Assembly (NCBI GenBank): GCA_949357655.1
Contig: CASHTG010000009.1
Coordinates: 1,072,497-1,136,496 of the forward strand
Direction: 5' to 3'
Length of the DNA stretch: 64,000 nucleotides
Source: Parascedosporium putredinis
Taxonomy: Eukaryota; Ascomycota; Sordariomycetes; Microascales; Microascaceae
Program-made: the position numbers and the translations under genes
Shown: positions 60,671 through 64,000 of the stretch, piece after piece
How the letters are laid out: each line of letters opens with the position of its first letter
Numbering within the stretch: the stretch's first letter is position 1
The notes under the pieces: generated by a model
Databases searched by the model: none
The model's input: only the letters and a program-made list of their open reading frames with translations
Told to the model about the DNA's origin: nothing

Positions 60671-62428
60671 ATATATTTTACTATTTCTCCTATAGCTTTA
60701 GCTATTTCTCCTATACTATCAGCTACTTCTACTATAGGTTCAACTATTTCTACTATAGTATCAGCTAATTCTACTATAACGTCAAGCATTTCTCATATAG
60801 TATTAGCCACTTCTACTATAGATTTAACTACTAAGGTATTTCTCCTATAGTATCAAGTATTTCTACTATAGCTTCAACTATTTCTACTATAACTTTAAGC
60901 TATAACTATCACTTCAACTATTTCTACTATAGTATCAGCTACTTCTCCTATAGCATTAGCTATTACTCCTATAGTATCAGATATTTCTACTATAACTTCA
61001 AGCTGCGACCATCGCTTCAACCATTTCTCCTATAGTATCAGCCACTTCTCCTATAGTATAGGCTATTTCTGCTATAACTTCAAGCTACCGCCATCATTTC
61101 GACCACTTCTACCATAGCTTTGACCATTTCTCCTATAGCTTCGACCACTTCTACTATAGTATAAGCTACATCTACTATAGAATCGACCCTTTCTCCTATA
61201 GCATCGACTACTTCTCCTATAAAGTCAGCTATTTCTCCTATAGATTTAACTACTAAGCTATTTCTCCTATAGCATCAGCTATTTCTCTCTTAGCTTCAGG
61301 CGTTTCTCTTATAGAATCAACTCCTAAGGTATTCCTCCTATAGTATTAGCTATTTCTCCTATAGCTTCAACCCTTTCTCTTATAGAATCAACCCTTTCTC
61401 CTATAGTAATAGCTATTTCTACTATAGCTTTGACTATTTCTACTATAGGTTTGACAATTTCTCTTATAGAATCGACGATTCCTCCCATAGATTCAACTAC
61501 TAAACTATTTCTCCGATAGCTTCAGCCCTATCTCTTATAGTATCAGCCATTTCTCCTATAGTGTTAACCCTTTCTCCTATAGCATCAGCCATTTCTCCTA
61601 TAGTTTCAACCCTTTTTCCCATAGCTTCAACCATTTCTCCTATAACATCAGCCATTTCTCTTATAGCTTCAGGCATTTCTCCTATAGCTTAGACTATTAC
61701 CATCATAGCTTCAAACTACAACCTTCACTTCAACCATTTCTACCATAGTATCAAGCATTTCTACCATAACATCAAGCAATTATACCATAACATCAGCCAT
61801 TTCTACCATAGCATCAGCTACTTCTACCATCACTTCCAGCTACGACCATCACTTCAACCATTCCTCCTATAGCAATAGCCATTTCTACCCTAGGTTCAGC
61901 CACTTCTACCCTAGGTTCAACCACTTCTACCATACCATCAGCCATTTCTACCATAACTTCAACTATATCTACTATACTATCAGCCAATTCTCCTATAGCT
62001 TCAACCCTTTCTCCTATAGGTTCAGCCAATTCTACTATAACTTCAACCTACAGCCATCACTTCAACCTTTCCTCCTATAGTAATAGCCATTTCTCCTATA
62101 GTATCAGCTAATTCTACTATAGCATCAGCTAATCCTCCTATAGCTTCAGCTAATTCTCCTATAGCACCAGCTAATTCTACCACAGGTTCGATCACTTCTA
62201 CTATAACTTCGAGGTACAACCATCACTTCAACCATTTCTACTATAGCTTTAAGCATTTCTACTATAGGTTCAACCATTTCTCCTATAGGATCAGCTATTC
62301 TACTATAGAATCGACGCTATCTCCTATAGCTCCAACCCTTTCTCCTATAGCTTCAAGCATTTCTACTATAGCATCAAGCTACAACCATCACTTCAACCAT
62401 TCCTCCTATAGCAATAGCCACTTCTACT
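60671..62428. repeat. 21-bp minisatellite field, about 84 units
   Basis: Degenerate tandem array with consensus close to ATTTCTCCTATAGCTTCAACC, about 1.76 kb. Variants mostly interchange CTC/CTA, GCTTCA/GTATCA and final AACC/AGCC. Occasional units are longer or shorter. Because 21 is a multiple of three, reading frames persist; the minus strand gives a heptapeptide pattern such as EAIGEMV, open over 71 codons at 61814-62029 and broken by stops elsewhere. It ends exactly where the candidate LTR begins. Confidence 0.88.
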
Positions 62429-62723
62429 ATGTCACGAGCGGCCTGGAAGAAGGCCTGAAGGGCGGTGAAACCCGGCAGTAAAAGGCAGATCCTCGGGTAG
62501 CAACCAACCAGTAAGGGAAGGACCACACAAGGAGTGAACGCGGTCCCGGAAGGACCGCACCTCGAGCATCTACAGTCCACCTAAGGACCGCAGCTGTGGA
62601 CACTACGGTCCTAAGGGAAGTCAGGTCTATATAAGGAGATAAGTAGACCTTAGAGGGAGGGAAGTTCTATATCCTTTCTAGTAGTCAATTCAAGTACACT
62701 TAACCCCTATACTTAAATATACA
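62429..62723 (+). repeat. Candidate 5' LTR
   Basis: 295 bp beginning TGTCACGAGC and ending ATATACA (TG...CA ends as in LTRs). It contains TCTATATAAGGAG near 62626 as a plausible TATA box and three short GGACC(A/G)CA repeats. There is no second copy in the window to prove it, because the element is truncated on the right. Confidence 0.45.
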
Positions 62724-63198
62724 TTATAGATAACAATATTATTATACTATTTGATTACCTCACTAAGCTACTAATAGGCCTAACTATTCTAACCCTAATA
62801 TAACCTAACCCTAAGTAATATATCCTAATGTTAGAATGTTATATATTAACTACTCCTATTTAGTAAGTGACCCTTTTAGATAGTACTAACTAAGAACTAT
62901 ATCCTCTATCATAGGAAATACTAAGGGGAGCACTAAAGGTAAGGGGAAGGAACTAGAGAAGAGTTCCCCTACCCCCACCCCTATCAGAGAAGACGACAAA
63001 GGGATAGAGGTAGACTTAGATAACAAAACCAAGTATACACCTAAGGACTAGGTCAACAACACCCTTAGAAAGGTATAAGATAATATATAAGGCTAGTAAT
63101 AAGTTATCAACAACTTATATAGCTACCTTATAAAGACTGAAGCTATACTATAAAAAATGGTAGTAGGATTGGTGATAGAAGGGGAGGTGTTATATCTT

Positions 63199-63690
63199 AA
63201 AATCCCTAAACCTAAGAAGTTTGATGGAAACTATATAAAACTCTATATATACCTTACCTAAATAAAGGAGTACCTATCATATTACCTATAACTAAAGATA
63301 GGTGTAGACTAGGTATGATATATAGTAAGGTATCTTACTAGACCTACTTTAGATTAGTTTAAACTAACCTTAAGGGACTTCCTTAAAGTTAGCACCTATA
63401 AATAGTTAGAGTTTACTAAAACGGTTTTCGTAAGGTATAAGAACTTTAAGTATACTATTAAGGGAGCCTTTAGAGAACTAGATGAGGATAAGGCTATATA
63501 GAACTAACTTTATAACCTTAGATAAAAAGGAGTAGCCTTATAGTATACTATTATATTTAGATAGGTAGCCTTATATCTAAACTACCTAGATAAGGTCCTT
63601 ATTAACCTGTTCTATCGAGGACTTAAGGAAAAGTAAAAGACTAACTTATTAGAGTATAACCTCTACTAGTTACGCTTATAGACTATATCG
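63199..63690 (+). pseudogene. Decayed retrotransposon Gag
   Basis: One plus-strand frame keeps the fungal gypsy Gag (retrotransposon gag domain) pattern: KIPKPKKFDG, then KEYLSYYL, LTRPTLD*FKLTLRDFL, FVRYKNFKYTIKGAFRELDED, VALYLNYLDKVLINLFYRGLKEK. Roughly fifteen in-frame stops occur, nearly all at sites where Gln or Trp would fit, as expected from C-to-T change at CpA. It can make no protein. Confidence 0.75.
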
Positions 63691-63697
63691 AACTAGC

Positions 63698-63953
63698 TTA
63701 GGGTTAGGGTTAGGGTTAGGGTTAGGGTTAGGGTTAGGGTTAGGGTTAGGGTTAGGGTTAGGGTTAGGGTTAGGGTTAGGGTTAGGGTTAGGGTTAGGGT
63801 TAGGGTTAGGGTTAGGGTTAGGGTTAGGGTTAGGGTTAGGGTTAGGGTTAGGGTTAGGGTTAGGGTTAGGGTTAGGGTTAGGGTTAGGGTTAGGGTTAGG
63901 GTTAGGGTTAGGGTTAGGGTTAGGGTTAGGTTAGGGTTAGGGTTAGGGTTAGG
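63698..63953 (+). repeat. Telomere repeat array (TTAGGG)n
   Basis: About 43 units of TTAGGG in 256 bp, all in one orientation, with one 5-bp unit (TTAGG) near 63926-63930 and a last incomplete unit. The G-rich strand runs 5' to 3' toward the window end, so this is the right end of a chromosome. The length may be limited by the read and not biological. Confidence 0.97.
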
Positions 63954-64000
63954 TAAGCTTTTAGAAGCTAGGAGCAATACGTAACTGAACGAAGCATAAC
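63954..64000. other. Untrimmed nanopore adapter at contig end
   Basis: After the last telomere unit come 19 unrelated bases and then, at 63973-63994, 22 bases that equal the reverse complement of the standard Oxford Nanopore ligation adapter as I remember it (it includes CAATACGTAACTGAACGAAG). The last six bases diverge, as raw read ends do. This stretch is a library artefact, not genome. Confidence 0.9.

Larger units (their letters stand above)
62429..63697 (+). mobile_element. Truncated, RIP-mutated Ty3/gypsy LTR retrotransposon
   Basis: The left end starts TGTCACGAGC at the edge of the 21-bp satellite, followed by a candidate LTR, a leader and a decayed gag reading in the plus direction. 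The element is cut at 63698 by the telomere array, so protease, reverse transcriptase, integrase and the 3' LTR are missing. From about 62640 the sequence becomes very AT-rich, with CAA/CAG/TGG codons replaced by TAA/TAG, the signature of RIP. Confidence 0.72.

Noticed and set aside
60308..62428. Regular repeats suggesting a CRISPR array
   Set aside because: Units are contiguous without unique spacers, the organism is a eukaryote, and no cas genes are present.
63693..63977. 94-codon open frame of alternating Leu and Thr on the minus strand
   Set aside because: It is the translation of the telomere repeat and has no coding meaning.
63954..63994. Sequence beyond the telomere as a novel terminal cap or hairpin
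   Set aside because: It matches a nanopore library adapter.

Overview
This window is the right-hand end of a chromosome of a filamentous ascomycete (Pezizomycotina, probably a plant-associated Sordariomycete-like fungus; the genus cannot be told from this sequence alone). The evidence is a TTAGGG telomere array at 63698-63953 running outward, short GT-AG introns (about 50-90 nt), fungal gene families (Zn2Cys6 regulator, highly reducing PKS, AAAP permease, fungal ferric reductase) and RIP-like CpA-to-TpA decay in repeated DNA. The last 47 bases are not fungal: they contain an Oxford Nanopore adapter sequence. Almost every protein-coding gene carries one or more single-base frame breaks, and nearly all can be explained by one missing base inside or beside a homopolymer. 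The assembly is therefore most likely unpolished nanopore sequence, and most broken genes here are probably intact in the organism.

Layout. 0.7-16 kb: a cytochrome P450, a secreted GMC oxidoreductase, an unknown multi-pass membrane protein, a truly decayed histidine phosphatase, a CorA-like membrane protein and an AAAP amino-acid permease. 16-20 kb: gene-poor, with an 88-bp perfect tandem duplication. 20-28.5 kb: a secreted protein of unknown function, a dienelactone-hydrolase-family enzyme, a secreted GH30 glycosidase and a second secreted GMC oxidoreductase. 31-33 kb: a ferric reductase. 34.6-42.7 kb: a probable glycoside-catabolism cluster made of an intracellular GH78 alpha-rhamnosidase, an MFS sugar transporter transcribed divergently from it, and an intracellular GH31 alpha-xylosidase-like enzyme. 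45.3-58 kb: a probable biosynthetic locus with a Zn2Cys6 regulator and a secreted PAF-acetylhydrolase-like esterase sharing a 369-bp divergent promoter, followed by a complete highly reducing polyketide synthase (KS-AT-DH-cMeT-ER-KR-ACP).

58-64 kb is subtelomeric: a 129-bp inverted fragment of the GH31 gene, three different tandem-repeat fields (CATCGCC/CAATTGATTT-based, 11/22-bp, 21-bp), then a RIP-mutated Ty3/gypsy LTR retroelement cut off in gag by the telomere array.

The 34.6-42.7 kb genes make sense together as uptake of small plant glycosides followed by hydrolysis inside the cell. The secreted GH30, GMC oxidoreductases and ferric reductase fit plant cell-wall attack and redox or iron chemistry. 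The TF/esterase/HR-PKS set is the best candidate for an undescribed biosynthetic system.
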